From: a virus
Reading direction: 5' to 3' (one strand)
IMG/VR virus record: IMGVR_UViG_3300020197_002601
Location: 37,869 to 101,868 of that record
Length of the DNA: 64,000 nucleotides
Positions 31,392 through 41,633 of this stretch are shown here, in pieces. Made by a program: the position numbers and the translations under genes. The notes beneath the pieces were generated by a model, which was not told the origin of the DNA, searched no databases, and saw only the letters and a program-made list of their open reading frames with translations. The first letter of the stretch is position 1. Each line of letters begins with the position of its first letter.

Positions 31392-33262
31392 TGAACAATA
31401 CGACTAGCAATCAGTTTAACTTGCCGTTTAATGCGTATGCAGCATTCGATGCTACATCTTTAAAAACATTAATGCAATCCCGTCTTTCTCAAGGCGGGGT
31501 GTTTACTGATCAAATTTTTGAAGGAAGTAATTTTAATAGTTTGCTAGATATTATAGCCTACAGTTATCACGTTTTATTATTTTACTTGAACAAGACAGGT
31601 AGTGAGAGTCAGTTCTCTCAATCTCAGTTATATGAAAATATGAACAAGATTGTTAAGGCATTAAACTATAACCCGGTAGGTGCACAGTCTAGTATATTAA
31701 GCTTTAAAGCATCGGCCCCGTCTTCGCTTCCAGTAGGAATTTATACTATACCAAGATATTCTTATTTTACGGTAAACGGAGTATATTACAGCTTTGCAAA
31801 TGATACTACCTTTATCAAATCTTTTGAAGGTGTTGAAGAGTTAACCCAGCTTGCCCAATCTACATTATTATATCAAGGTCAGTTTCTAGAATACCCTCTC
31901 TATACTGCAACCGGTTCGCCCTTTGAATCGTTTTCTCTAGCGCTTATAGGTGAAAATGATGAAAACATTTTAATTGACCATCGAAACATATTTGTTTATG
32001 TTTTTGATGAAACAGGAAGATGGGTAGAGTGGAAAAGAGTGGATAGTTTATATCTAGAAGGACCATCAAGCAAAGCATTTGAATGCAGATTAAATGAAAA
32101 GCAGCGTTATGAATTAAAATTCGGTAACAATGTAAGCGGTAAACAGCTAATGCCAAGCAATGTTGTTGCGGTTTATTATTTAAGGCCAGCTGGTAATGGT
32201 GGGGAAGTAGGCCCAGGTATGCTAGACGGTAACACCTTATTTCTTTATAATACTCCTCTATTTCAGTCTATATTTAACAACGTTAAGAGTATTAATCAGA
32301 CATACACATCTAATGATCAAGCAGCCTCATTAATATTTTCTAATACCGATGCCTCTACAGATTATTCACCTATAGAAACAGCTGAAGATATCAGGCAAAA
32401 CGCACCTAATACCTTTAAAACGCAATACAGATTAATAACAACATCCGATTTCGAAACGTTTATAAAGAGCAACTTCAGCAATTTAATTGATAACGTTAAG
32501 GTTGTTAACAATTGGGATTATATTGCAGAGCACATGAGATATTACTACAATATAGGTCTTAAAGCACCTTCTAACGATAGTAGAGTACTGTTAAATCAAG
32601 TGACATTCTCGGACAGCTGTGATTTTAATAATATCTACGTGTATGTTGTCCCTAAAATTAAAAAAATAAATAGCGCTCAAACGTTTAACAATTTTCTATC
32701 TATAGGTTTAAAAGATTATATTGCCCGCGGTTTACAGGAAACCAAAATGGCAACATCTGAAATTGTTATGATGGACCCTGTTTATACAGCATTTGGTATA
32801 GGGGTTGCATCTAACGCGGAAATAAACAACTCCCTACTTACACCTGACATCATCAAGGATTCTGTCTTAGTAGTCTCAAGATCTCCATCTTCTAGATTTA
32901 GTGAGGCCGAAATAAAGAGACAAGTTAATAATTTAATATCAGAATATTTTGCCCCAGGTAACACCGTATTAGGACAGCTTGTAAATTTAGATTCTCTTAC
33001 AACAAAAATTTTAGAAATCGATGGTGTAGTATCTATAGCATGCAAACGTATTATTGATGGCGTAGAAACAGTGAGAAATGGCTTGAGCTTTTTGGTCTTT
33101 AATCCCGTTTATAGCGGTGGTAAAGAAGATATTCAAATTATTACACAAAGTTTACCCTTACCATATTTTAAACTACCCTACCTATACAATGTGGATAATT
33201 TTATATCACAAATAGAACTAGTAACACCAGAAACCCAGAGCAGCACTCTAAGGGAGTATTAA
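31391..33262 (+). CDS. gp6: Baseplate wedge protein gp6 (baseplate_J-like)
   Basis: 623 aa (T4 gp6 is 660). The N-terminus with FNSLLDIIAYSYHVLLFYLNKTGSESQFSQSQLYENMNKIVKALNYNPVG is the classic gp6 wedge signature. The middle has ETAEDIRQNAPNTFKTQYRLITTSDFETFI, typical of the baseplate J/gp6 core. Forms the ring of wedges together with gp25 and gp53. Begins inside the gp25 stop. Confidence 0.9.
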   Translation: MNNTTSNQFNLPFNAYAAFDATSLKTLMQSRLSQGGVFTDQIFEGSNFNSLLDIIAYSYHVLLFYLNKTGSESQFSQSQLYENMNKIVKALNYNPVGAQSSILSFKASAPSSLPVGIYTIPRYSYFTVNGVYYSFANDTTFIKSFEGVEELTQLAQSTLLYQGQFLEYPLYTATGSPFESFSLALIGENDENILIDHRNIFVYVFDETGRWVEWKRVDSLYLEGPSSKAFECRLNEKQRYELKFGNNVSGKQLMPSNVVAVYYLRPAGNGGEVGPGMLDGNTLFLYNTPLFQSIFNNVKSINQTYTSNDQAASLIFSNTDASTDYSPIETAEDIRQNAPNTFKTQYRLITTSDFETFIKSNFSNLIDNVKVVNNWDYIAEHMRYYYNIGLKAPSNDSRVLLNQVTFSDSCDFNNIYVYVVPKIKKINSAQTFNNFLSIGLKDYIARGLQETKMATSEIVMMDPVYTAFGIGVASNAEINNSLLTPDIIKDSVLVVSRSPSSRFSEAEIKRQVNNLISEYFAPGNTVLGQLVNLDSLTTKILEIDGVVSIACKRIIDGVETVRNGLSFLVFNPVYSGGKEDIQIITQSLPLPYFKLPYLYNVDNFISQIELVTPETQSSTLREY

Positions 33263-33263
33263 A

Positions 33264-36200
33264 ATGTTGCCGCTGTCGGCTATACAGTTAAAAATAACCA
33301 CAAGCGAGCTACCTACAGCTCTACCCAACCTATTTAGCTATACTTTAGAAAATACCCCTTTCTACATTACGCCTGTTATGTCGACAGATACAAGGGCGCA
33401 GTTAATAGACAATATGACTTACTGGGATTTTGGTGATGGTACTTTTAAAATAGGGTTAACAGCGAGTCACTTTTACAAGACCCCCGGGTCTTACAATATT
33501 AAAGCTACCTTTTATGATTTAGATGGGGAGCCTAACACTGTATCAACAGCAACAACTCCGACAACAGCTACAACGCCTGCAACAGTAACTGTAATAAACG
33601 CTCTTCCCGATAAAATAGTTTTTGAGCCGTTTATACCTGCTGGTAGTCTAGGTATATATACTCTACCAGCAGGAAAGTGTACAGAGCCTTTAAAAATCTA
33701 CAGATACAATTCATGGCAAAATGACCCCTATCTCCTAAAAAACAACTACAGTATAATGTTATATGCTAGTGGTAGTAGGAGTAGCTTTATGTCCCTCTCT
33801 TCTTATTATACCAGCAAATGGAGCCATCTTAAAAGCTATTTTGGATTTTTACAAAAGTATACAACACCAGATAAAGTAGAAACTTTTAAAATTATAGATA
33901 GTACGGCAACTACTAGTGTAAGTGTTTATGCAGAAAGAGCACCAGCTGGCGATAAGCTATTATTTTATAATTTTCCTAAAACTGGAACTGCGTTTGCAGG
34001 TACTACTGGCTCTACTGAAGGGTTAAATGTAGTTTTTACAGATCAAAAATTTAATACAGGAAGCGACAAACTAGTATTTCTATACGCTAATTTCGATACA
34101 AGAGGATTTTTAGAACTAGATAAACAAAATATAGAAAGAAATTTTGATATAGAAAAAATTCCTTACGGTTATATTAATTTTCCTACACAAGCATCCTATT
34201 TAAAAACCGTATTTAATCCAGCTGAGACTCTTGCTATTACAAGTAATGGTATTACAGTTGAAGGTAGGCCGCAAACAGTAGGACCAGTCTCTGGTGAACT
34301 TCTTCATTCCTTTAGCATATACCCTGTTAAATGGTGTAATACCCAAATACCGTTTGTAGTTACCTTTAAAGATAAAGATAATTTTACAACTAAATGCTAC
34401 CCCCCAATAACTGCGGTAAAATTTGATGGCTCTGATCCCACAGAAATTAATACAATGAGTATTGGACTATTTAAGTATGCGGGTCAAGACCCGGTGTCCG
34501 TTTTTACAGAAACTAGCACTTTTAGGGTTACAAGCGTCCAATTTACTATCAATAACAAAGTACCAAGCTTTGAAAATAGTGGATCTTACTACTCAGGGAT
34601 TTTAAAACACGAATCAGAAACAACTACAGTGGTATTGTGTGCGTCTGTACTTATTAAAGATAATCCTCTTATAAGCCAAGGAACACCTTATGGGTTTGCT
34701 GGACAACGTGGGTTCAAAAAAGTCAGAAGATTTCAAAAAGAACCAATTTATAATAATTGTTCTGGTATAACAGATTTTTCCTTAACAGGTAACTATGAAA
34801 CCTACAGCACACCTACAAGCTCTACAATAGCCATTAGTATTGCACCATTAAAAACATACAGCATGGGTGAAATTGACAGAGTGTGGGTAGCTGATGCAGA
34901 TGAAGATAGAGTTTTTGTATATACTCTTTCAGGCACACTAATGACTACAATTAAACTTTCAGCTGTACCAACCTATACAGGTGAATTTACAGCCCCTACT
35001 GTTGCGGATTACCTGGGAGAGTTGGACAGCGCGAGCCCGTCCAATATAGCAATAGACAGACAAGGCAATGCATGGATATCACTCTATGATGCTGTTTCGG
35101 TTATTAGATACAATCCTAGATTAAACTTAGTTGATAGAGTTGCTGCACCTAAGTTTAGGGATTTAAATGTAGCTTTTACCGACCCCGCACAATATATCTC
35201 TAACAAGGATTTTCTAAGCGGATATATGGGTGAGAGTCTCTTGCTACCTTCTTGTATAGATACTGATTTAGATAGTAAAATAGTGGTTGGTTACAGTCAC
35301 CCTGTTAGTGGTTTTATAGCTAGATACAACGATTTAGGAGCAATAGATCTTTTTATAGAAATTCCACAACTTTATTCCTTACAAGAGCTATTTGTTGATA
35401 GAAATAATAATATTATAGCATTTGCTAAAAATTTAACAGAGAATTATTCTGACCCTTTTAGAATAAATGATGTCCTGTACAAATGGAATAGTAGTGGTGA
35501 ACTACTATCTGGGTATCCTCGGTACTTCAACTTTTTAGGTAACATTTCAATAGATCTAGAGCAAAATTTATGGGCACATCATGATTTTTGTAAAGTATCA
35601 AAAATAACACCACAAGGAATAGTTAGTGAATTGTTTGTGGGCAATAGCAATTACGATTCTCGATACTACCAAGGAATAGATGGTATTGGGTTAGACACCG
35701 AAGGTTACATGTGGGTTTTACATAATTTTGATGGTAGGATTTATTTTTATCCTACTACAAATACAGCACAAATACCTCTATCAAGTCTTTTTTATACCAG
35801 CTTACCTGATATTCAATTATCGGCCCCAGATGGGCAGCAGGCCTTTTACAGCGTCTTTGGTGACTGGACAGGAATAAGGTGGCTCAATAAGTATGCAACA
35901 ACAATCAATCCTCTACCAAGAATAATAAGAGGTAAAAGTAACCTGTTTGACATTTACAATTTAACCCCAATTATTAATAAGCAAAATGAAAATTTTGATT
36001 TAAAATCAACATTAAAAAGTTATGTTTTACAAGAATCTTTATTTGATAAGTCCTTGTTATGGGATGATTTTGTAGGTCAAATTGTTGGGGGTATAGACAG
36101 CCCTCCCGAATCGTTAGGCAAAACAATTTACGAAAAAATAGCTAATTTCTCCTCAAATGTTTCTGATCCAGATACTTGCAATATACCTTCGCTGAAGAGT

Positions 36201-36791
36201 TTGACTGTTTCAAAAGGATTGCCCTTTTATGATTTTACTACGGGCTACCCTTCAAAATTAATGAGAGCAGTCGATATATTAAGTATTAATCATTCTAAAC
36301 TTTATGGAACTAGAGCACACAAGCAGGAAACATTCGTATTAAGTGCATGCGATTTTTCAACAGATACTAATTTAGGTAGCAATATAGACATTAGTACAGG
36401 TAGTTTTATTGTAGGTGAACCCATTATAGCGTATGATATTTTTAATAACAGTTTTAGAGTGATTGAGAATACAGTAGTCCCTACCACAGATAATATAGTA
36501 CCTAAGTTTGGTAGCCCTTATCCGCTTAGTGGTGTAAATTATAATTGGGGATGGAATTTGGTTACTGGCAATATCGCTGAGTCTGGTATAGATATTAAAC
36601 CATATTATGCGTTTTACTCGTTTATTCCTAACAAGAAAGTCGAAATGGTTGACGGTATTATAGACTTTAATAACCCACAAACAACTATAGCCCCTAAGGT
36701 TAGTAGTTACAACGAGTGGACCAAGTTCGGCGGTATAATGGAAAGGGTTATAAGTCGTTCACTCTATGAAGGGTTAGATCTAATAAAATGA
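33264..36791 (+). CDS. Giant baseplate-associated protein with PKD and beta-propeller domains
   Basis: 1175 aa. An N-terminal PKD-type fold (WDFGDGT at about residues 53-59, then HFYKTPGSYNIKATFYD) is followed by beta-rich sequence and an NHL-like propeller (about 539-832; repeats of the type VWVADADEDRVFVYTLSG, NIAIDRQGNAWISLYD). A conserved-looking helical C-terminal block follows (about 909-1015: ESLFDKSLLWDDFVGQIVGG, then IANFSSNVSDPDTC). Translation is helped by GGGAG 8 nt upstream of the ATG. The position after gp6 equals that of T4 gp7/gp8, but the ectodomains look adhesive. Likely a baseplate arm with receptor-binding surfaces. Confidence 0.7.
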   Translation: MLPLSAIQLKITTSELPTALPNLFSYTLENTPFYITPVMSTDTRAQLIDNMTYWDFGDGTFKIGLTASHFYKTPGSYNIKATFYDLDGEPNTVSTATTPTTATTPATVTVINALPDKIVFEPFIPAGSLGIYTLPAGKCTEPLKIYRYNSWQNDPYLLKNNYSIMLYASGSRSSFMSLSSYYTSKWSHLKSYFGFLQKYTTPDKVETFKIIDSTATTSVSVYAERAPAGDKLLFYNFPKTGTAFAGTTGSTEGLNVVFTDQKFNTGSDKLVFLYANFDTRGFLELDKQNIERNFDIEKIPYGYINFPTQASYLKTVFNPAETLAITSNGITVEGRPQTVGPVSGELLHSFSIYPVKWCNTQIPFVVTFKDKDNFTTKCYPPITAVKFDGSDPTEINTMSIGLFKYAGQDPVSVFTETSTFRVTSVQFTINNKVPSFENSGSYYSGILKHESETTTVVLCASVLIKDNPLISQGTPYGFAGQRGFKKVRRFQKEPIYNNCSGITDFSLTGNYETYSTPTSSTIAISIAPLKTYSMGEIDRVWVADADEDRVFVYTLSGTLMTTIKLSAVPTYTGEFTAPTVADYLGELDSASPSNIAIDRQGNAWISLYDAVSVIRYNPRLNLVDRVAAPKFRDLNVAFTDPAQYISNKDFLSGYMGESLLLPSCIDTDLDSKIVVGYSHPVSGFIARYNDLGAIDLFIEIPQLYSLQELFVDRNNNIIAFAKNLTENYSDPFRINDVLYKWNSSGELLSGYPRYFNFLGNISIDLEQNLWAHHDFCKVSKITPQGIVSELFVGNSNYDSRYYQGIDGIGLDTEGYMWVLHNFDGRIYFYPTTNTAQIPLSSLFYTSLPDIQLSAPDGQQAFYSVFGDWTGIRWLNKYATTINPLPRIIRGKSNLFDIYNLTPIINKQNENFDLKSTLKSYVLQESLFDKSLLWDDFVGQIVGGIDSPPESLGKTIYEKIANFSSNVSDPDTCNIPSLKSLTVSKGLPFYDFTTGYPSKLMRAVDILSINHSKLYGTRAHKQETFVLSACDFSTDTNLGSNIDISTGSFIVGEPIIAYDIFNNSFRVIENTVVPTTDNIVPKFGSPYPLSGVNYNWGWNLVTGNIAESGIDIKPYYAFYSFIPNKKVEMVDGIIDFNNPQTTIAPKVSSYNEWTKFGGIMERVISRSLYEGLDLIK

Positions 36792-39700
36792 ATTATAGTT
36801 TCCCCTACAGTATTTTAGAAAATTATTCTGACCCGATAGATTTTTATGCCCCTATAACTTTTTTAGAATGGTACAAGCAACAGAATCTAGTTTCTTCTAA
36901 TATAAGCGATACATTTTCTGATTATAAAAATTATGTACTTGCTTGGGGACAATATAAAAAGAAATCTAAAGATGATACTAGTAATATTCTTAGAGACTCC
37001 TATATTCAGGTATTAAGGGAAATAGTTGTAAATTACAGTACAGAAGAAGAAAGAAGATTTATATCTAATGCAGATTTTACGGACCCAAATGATTTAGATA
37101 TTATTTTACCGTTTTTTATTAATAAACTCAAAGGAATTTGCTTATTTTATGCCAGCGCTAGAGAAGAAGTAAAAACAGCCGCCTTACAGCACAATTTAAG
37201 AGGTAGTAACCTTGGAGTTGATAATTTAGTTAAAAAGCTAATATTTGATGCTGCTAGGACAAATCAAATAGATTTTACAGAATTTTCTGTCAGGTTTCCA
37301 CCTCTTTCAGCTATTGCACAAGGGCTTAGTGTTTACGTTGAGGAACTTTATGATCAAACAGACACTTATTTTAACAATAACCCTTTAAGTGCTAATTACA
37401 ACGATTTTAGCACAATAAGAAAAGAGCTAAGTTCATCTAATTTAAACGATATTAATTTAAATGCTTTTATAGACTTTAAGCAAGCTATTATTGATGCAAT
37501 ACGTCAATACCCTTTGTTTATTGAATCTTTAGGTACTAATAATTTTACTATCAATAAAAATTTGTCAGGTACAGAATTAGAATATTTAAAAACTCGAGAT
37601 TTTATCTCTTACTTAAGTGGTGGAGAATCTGAGTTAAAATTAAATTTACTAAAAATATTAGCACCTAAATTTACTGGTACTGATTTTTACTATTTAAGTA
37701 CAGGCACATCTTCTACACAAATTGTTAGCGGGTTGTTGTTTAGTGTCAATAATACCTACAGTTCTCCCACACTAAACTTTTTAAACAAACAATACCCCAC
37801 TACTGTTACTGTGCCTAATTTAGAAGAATTATATACAGAATATCAACTAGGTAGATTCTTCTTACCACACAATATAGGGTTATTAGTACACAATACCCCT
37901 GTTAAGAAATATGAAATAGATACATCTAAGCTAAAGCCAAACACTGTATATGCATTTCCTGATCCTAATATTGTAGGTAATGTGTCATACAACAGCAATA
38001 CTAACGGGGAACTAGTACCTTTAGTGTATAAGTTAGATGTAGAGTGGAATAAAAAATCAAGATCTAATCAATTTAGTTTTGGCGATGTTTTGTCTAACAA
38101 TTATAATCAACTTTATTATGGCTATCAAAGTCAAGACCAGGACTTACAGAGACAGAATGCTGGTTTTTCTCGTGAAACCGATAACATACAATTTTGGGGC
38201 GGGGAAAAACAAGATATCTGGCAAAACAATGACTTGTGGTTAGGTTTAGATAGTGTAGATGAACTTTCCTATACAGATAGACAGCAATCTCTTCTAGTAA
38301 ATGATTTAACACCTGTTTATTGGGGAAGCGATGTTTTTGGTAATGAATACGGAATTCTTAAAAAAATCATACCTTTAAAATCTGTTTCTGCTATTAATTT
38401 AGATGATGGGGGTATATTCCCTCAATCTAACACTGTCTATCTTTCTTCTGATAACTACCCAATAAAAAGCTTGTATGATAGAAAATATACAACACCAGGA
38501 TTATTTTATTTTAGAGGTGTTGACACCACAATACTACCTGCAAGTGCAGCGTTAAGCGCAATATTCTTAAGATATCCTCAGAATGTAAGAGAGGAAATGT
38601 CTTCTCAAGCTTTATACTTTAACATGTATTATGATACATTTGTCTTAGAAACAAAAAATTATGTTATAATTGATTCTCTTAATTACGATAGAGATTCTGG
38701 TAAAATTACAATTAATAATACTTCAAGTTTCTATTTTACAAAAATATTTACTAATGAAAATATAGAAAAATTTGCTGGTGAATGGTATTCAGAAAGAGAA
38801 AATGCACTTTACTTAGCATTTATAAATTTACTACCTTACCTGTCAGGCTCAAACTATAAAGTAGTTTACCCTTCCATTTTTAAGACTTCTCTCACCAATA
38901 TAAAGTTAGAACCAATTTACCCTGTAAGCTTAAAAGGTGGTGTGTTTTCTGTAAATTCATATTCTTTAAGTGCTGGATTTGCTGAACCACCACAAATTAA
39001 TTTAACTAAAATAGAAGGTGTTAGTTTTAATAAATCAGAAAAAAAAGCATTATTTAATATTTCATATCTAGGGAAGAACTTAAATGGAATGCCATTATTC
39101 GTTAATGAGCAGCTTAAGGAAGGTGATTGGGACATATATCTTCAAACATTTAATCCAAGAATGTTTAGGCCTTATTATTTTATCTACGATAATAATTACT
39201 CTAACCCTACAATGCCATTTTTAGTCAAATATGCAGGTTCTGTAGGAGGTACTATTGGAGGCCAGTTCCTTAAAGAAGGTGTTATTGACATGGGGTTTGA
39301 GAGTGACCCGGACGAATTAACATTTTTATACGCTGATGGCATTCTTCCAGTGCAGCTAAATAAACCAGGTACATATCTAGTACAGTTTGACTGGGAATCA
39401 TATCTAGAGACAACAATCTTTATTGGATGCTCTGGTTATGTGGTGCGTAAAACAGGCAATAATTTAATCTTTAAGTACGGCCACCCTGATGCTGTATTTT
39501 TTGACTTTTATGGAGAAGAAAATAATACCATTGTAGGGTTTTCATCAGTATATAACACACTTACTAGTGTGTCTTCTGTATCTCTAGAGCCTTCTAATGT
39601 AGCTATTGACATATGTAGCTTGACATCGACTAACATATTTACACTTATAAGTGCTAGCAATATAGATACAACGGAATTTACTATTGATGCTAGTGACTAC

Positions 39701-41626
39701 GATTCGTTAGTTTTAACTATTGTAGATAGATTAACAGTTAATGATGTGGCGTCTGGGCTAGGCTCATTATATTTTAAGATTAATAGTATAACACCGGTAA
39801 ACAGCGGGCTAAACACTTTAAGCATATATCCTTCGACTAACGTGTTTGACTCAGATACAGTAGATAGAGCCATATCTGCAAATATAGTACTGTTTGCACC
39901 TTATTCTAAGCTTAAAACACCCGTTTACTGTACAATAGCCAGACCAACCTACCCTGATGCTAGTATCCTGAAGTTTACCCTTTCAACTTCTCTTTCAAAC
40001 AACGATTCGATTAAATTCTGTGAAACACCAGACAGAATTTATAAAGACCTTTACATTACTCAGACCGGCTCTGGTAGCGGGGTTGTATTTACTGATCCTT
40101 ATTGTTTGGATTGCGGTACAATATGTTTTCAGCAATTTCCTTACAATACTACACTCGCTGTAATAGCATCATCTAATGTAGATAGCGAGTTTGTTAATTG
40201 GATTGGAGGAGAATGTGATCAATCTCCTTTTCCGGATTGCTTATTTACTATTTTAGATAACCAATCTCTTACAGCGGTGTTCAGTAAGATTCCCTTTTAC
40301 TCGGTTACGGTGGATAGTGTGGGTTATCTAGAGTATCCTAATAACTGGACACCTATGGGTAGATTATACTCAACAGATGGCAATATAGATTGTCCGTTAT
40401 CAGCATGTGCTGCAAGCTACAAAAAGAATACTGTAATTACCCTGTCGTGCTTAAATCCAATATCAGGCTGGTTTTTTACAGGTTGGAAAGGTGGTCAGTG
40501 TGAAGGTATATTTGATAATAATACTTGTTCGTTCTTAATTGAAAGGGACGCAACAGTCTCTGCAACCTATACTAGATATTATGATCATATTCTAACAGTT
40601 AACTCTGTAGCGACTGCTAGTCAATTAGTAGATTACGGGTATGTTTACTCTACTACACCTTTTGGTACTAGATCTATTGAATGCTCTGGTAACACTTCTA
40701 GTGGAAATCCAGGTACTTGTATTGATACTTTTTCGGGTCTTAGCCTTACAAACGGCTATTCTGCAAATTATGGAACACCTATTGCATTAAGCGCAAAAAC
40801 TAGTCGGGGATATCAGTTTAAGAAGTGGATTTATGAACCAGAATACGAATACAACTATATAACTACAGATAAAGACTATTTGTTTATTAATAATATTGCT
40901 ACTAACGTTGCGGTATCAGCTATTTTTGATACAGGTTTCTATACACTTACCATTGTTTATAGTGGTGACGGTATAGGCAAAGTATTCAACAATGATGTGG
41001 GTGTAGCGTCTATAGCTCAAGATGTAAATTTTCCAACAAAGTTTGATATTTTAAGTGGAACTAGTTTTATTCTTTATGTTTCAGCATCTCCTGGCAATAC
41101 TGTTATGGCACTGTCTAGTAGAGACTCGTCTAGCGGGTTTAAAGTAAGCGCCATGCCTATAAGAATGGATGATCATATTACGGTAATAGTAAACTTAAGT
41201 GCGTTTGAGATTTATACATTGACAATAGAAAGATTTGGTACTATGTGTGGAAGTATTACTAGTAGACCTTCACGAATTAATTGTGCCAACACCGGTCCAA
41301 ATTGTAGTGATCTGTTTGTCGCAGGTACTAATGTTTATATTGTCCCGCCTACTTCACCGTCAACGTGTCTATTAAGCACATTTGAGGTTGGATCAGGGGT
41401 TGATGTAACGTTCTTCTACCGTGCTGGACCTGGTATTAGATTTACAGGTACTAATTTATCCGAGCATTCATTAGGCCAGACGTTCTCTATTTCTGATGCA
41501 AGCTTAATACTTGATCCAACCGGTGCACCCTATACTAACGGACCAACTGTAAAGGTAAGTAATGGTGAAATATTAGTACCTATGGCGGGTAATCGAACAG
41601 TATCCGCATACTTTTATTCAGGCTAA
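36788..41626 (+). CDS. Giant baseplate wedge-like protein (gp7-like N-terminus) with InlB-type repeats
   Basis: 1612 aa, the largest gene here. The N-terminus (1-150) holds FFINKLKGICLFYASAREEVKTAALQHNLRGSNLG, a wedge-type block I associate with gp7-like proteins of T4-like phages. A long beta-rich centre follows. The C-terminal third (about 1088-1611) has about five divergent repeats of the bacterial InlB-B/Flg_new type, each with a valine/glycine strand, paired cysteines and a W-x-G-G-x-C turn (FTGWKGGQCEG, VNWIGGECDQ), ending in an AVF/ATY strand. These are adhesion modules. Overlaps the upstream gene by 4 nt. Confidence 0.7.
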   Translation: MNYSFPYSILENYSDPIDFYAPITFLEWYKQQNLVSSNISDTFSDYKNYVLAWGQYKKKSKDDTSNILRDSYIQVLREIVVNYSTEEERRFISNADFTDPNDLDIILPFFINKLKGICLFYASAREEVKTAALQHNLRGSNLGVDNLVKKLIFDAARTNQIDFTEFSVRFPPLSAIAQGLSVYVEELYDQTDTYFNNNPLSANYNDFSTIRKELSSSNLNDINLNAFIDFKQAIIDAIRQYPLFIESLGTNNFTINKNLSGTELEYLKTRDFISYLSGGESELKLNLLKILAPKFTGTDFYYLSTGTSSTQIVSGLLFSVNNTYSSPTLNFLNKQYPTTVTVPNLEELYTEYQLGRFFLPHNIGLLVHNTPVKKYEIDTSKLKPNTVYAFPDPNIVGNVSYNSNTNGELVPLVYKLDVEWNKKSRSNQFSFGDVLSNNYNQLYYGYQSQDQDLQRQNAGFSRETDNIQFWGGEKQDIWQNNDLWLGLDSVDELSYTDRQQSLLVNDLTPVYWGSDVFGNEYGILKKIIPLKSVSAINLDDGGIFPQSNTVYLSSDNYPIKSLYDRKYTTPGLFYFRGVDTTILPASAALSAIFLRYPQNVREEMSSQALYFNMYYDTFVLETKNYVIIDSLNYDRDSGKITINNTSSFYFTKIFTNENIEKFAGEWYSERENALYLAFINLLPYLSGSNYKVVYPSIFKTSLTNIKLEPIYPVSLKGGVFSVNSYSLSAGFAEPPQINLTKIEGVSFNKSEKKALFNISYLGKNLNGMPLFVNEQLKEGDWDIYLQTFNPRMFRPYYFIYDNNYSNPTMPFLVKYAGSVGGTIGGQFLKEGVIDMGFESDPDELTFLYADGILPVQLNKPGTYLVQFDWESYLETTIFIGCSGYVVRKTGNNLIFKYGHPDAVFFDFYGEENNTIVGFSSVYNTLTSVSSVSLEPSNVAIDICSLTSTNIFTLISASNIDTTEFTIDASDYDSLVLTIVDRLTVNDVASGLGSLYFKINSITPVNSGLNTLSIYPSTNVFDSDTVDRAISANIVLFAPYSKLKTPVYCTIARPTYPDASILKFTLSTSLSNNDSIKFCETPDRIYKDLYITQTGSGSGVVFTDPYCLDCGTICFQQFPYNTTLAVIASSNVDSEFVNWIGGECDQSPFPDCLFTILDNQSLTAVFSKIPFYSVTVDSVGYLEYPNNWTPMGRLYSTDGNIDCPLSACAASYKKNTVITLSCLNPISGWFFTGWKGGQCEGIFDNNTCSFLIERDATVSATYTRYYDHILTVNSVATASQLVDYGYVYSTTPFGTRSIECSGNTSSGNPGTCIDTFSGLSLTNGYSANYGTPIALSAKTSRGYQFKKWIYEPEYEYNYITTDKDYLFINNIATNVAVSAIFDTGFYTLTIVYSGDGIGKVFNNDVGVASIAQDVNFPTKFDILSGTSFILYVSASPGNTVMALSSRDSSSGFKVSAMPIRMDDHITVIVNLSAFEIYTLTIERFGTMCGSITSRPSRINCANTGPNCSDLFVAGTNVYIVPPTSPSTCLLSTFEVGSGVDVTFFYRAGPGIRFTGTNLSEHSLGQTFSISDASLILDPTGAPYTNGPTVKVSNGEILVPMAGNRTVSAYFYSG

Positions 41627-41629
41627 ATA
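41622..41629 (+). promoter_or_regulatory. Possible late-type promoter (GCTAAATA) for 41634-43595
   Basis: TAAATA core including the upstream stop codon, 4 nt before ATG 41634. Confidence 0.35.
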
Positions 41630-41633
41630 ATAT

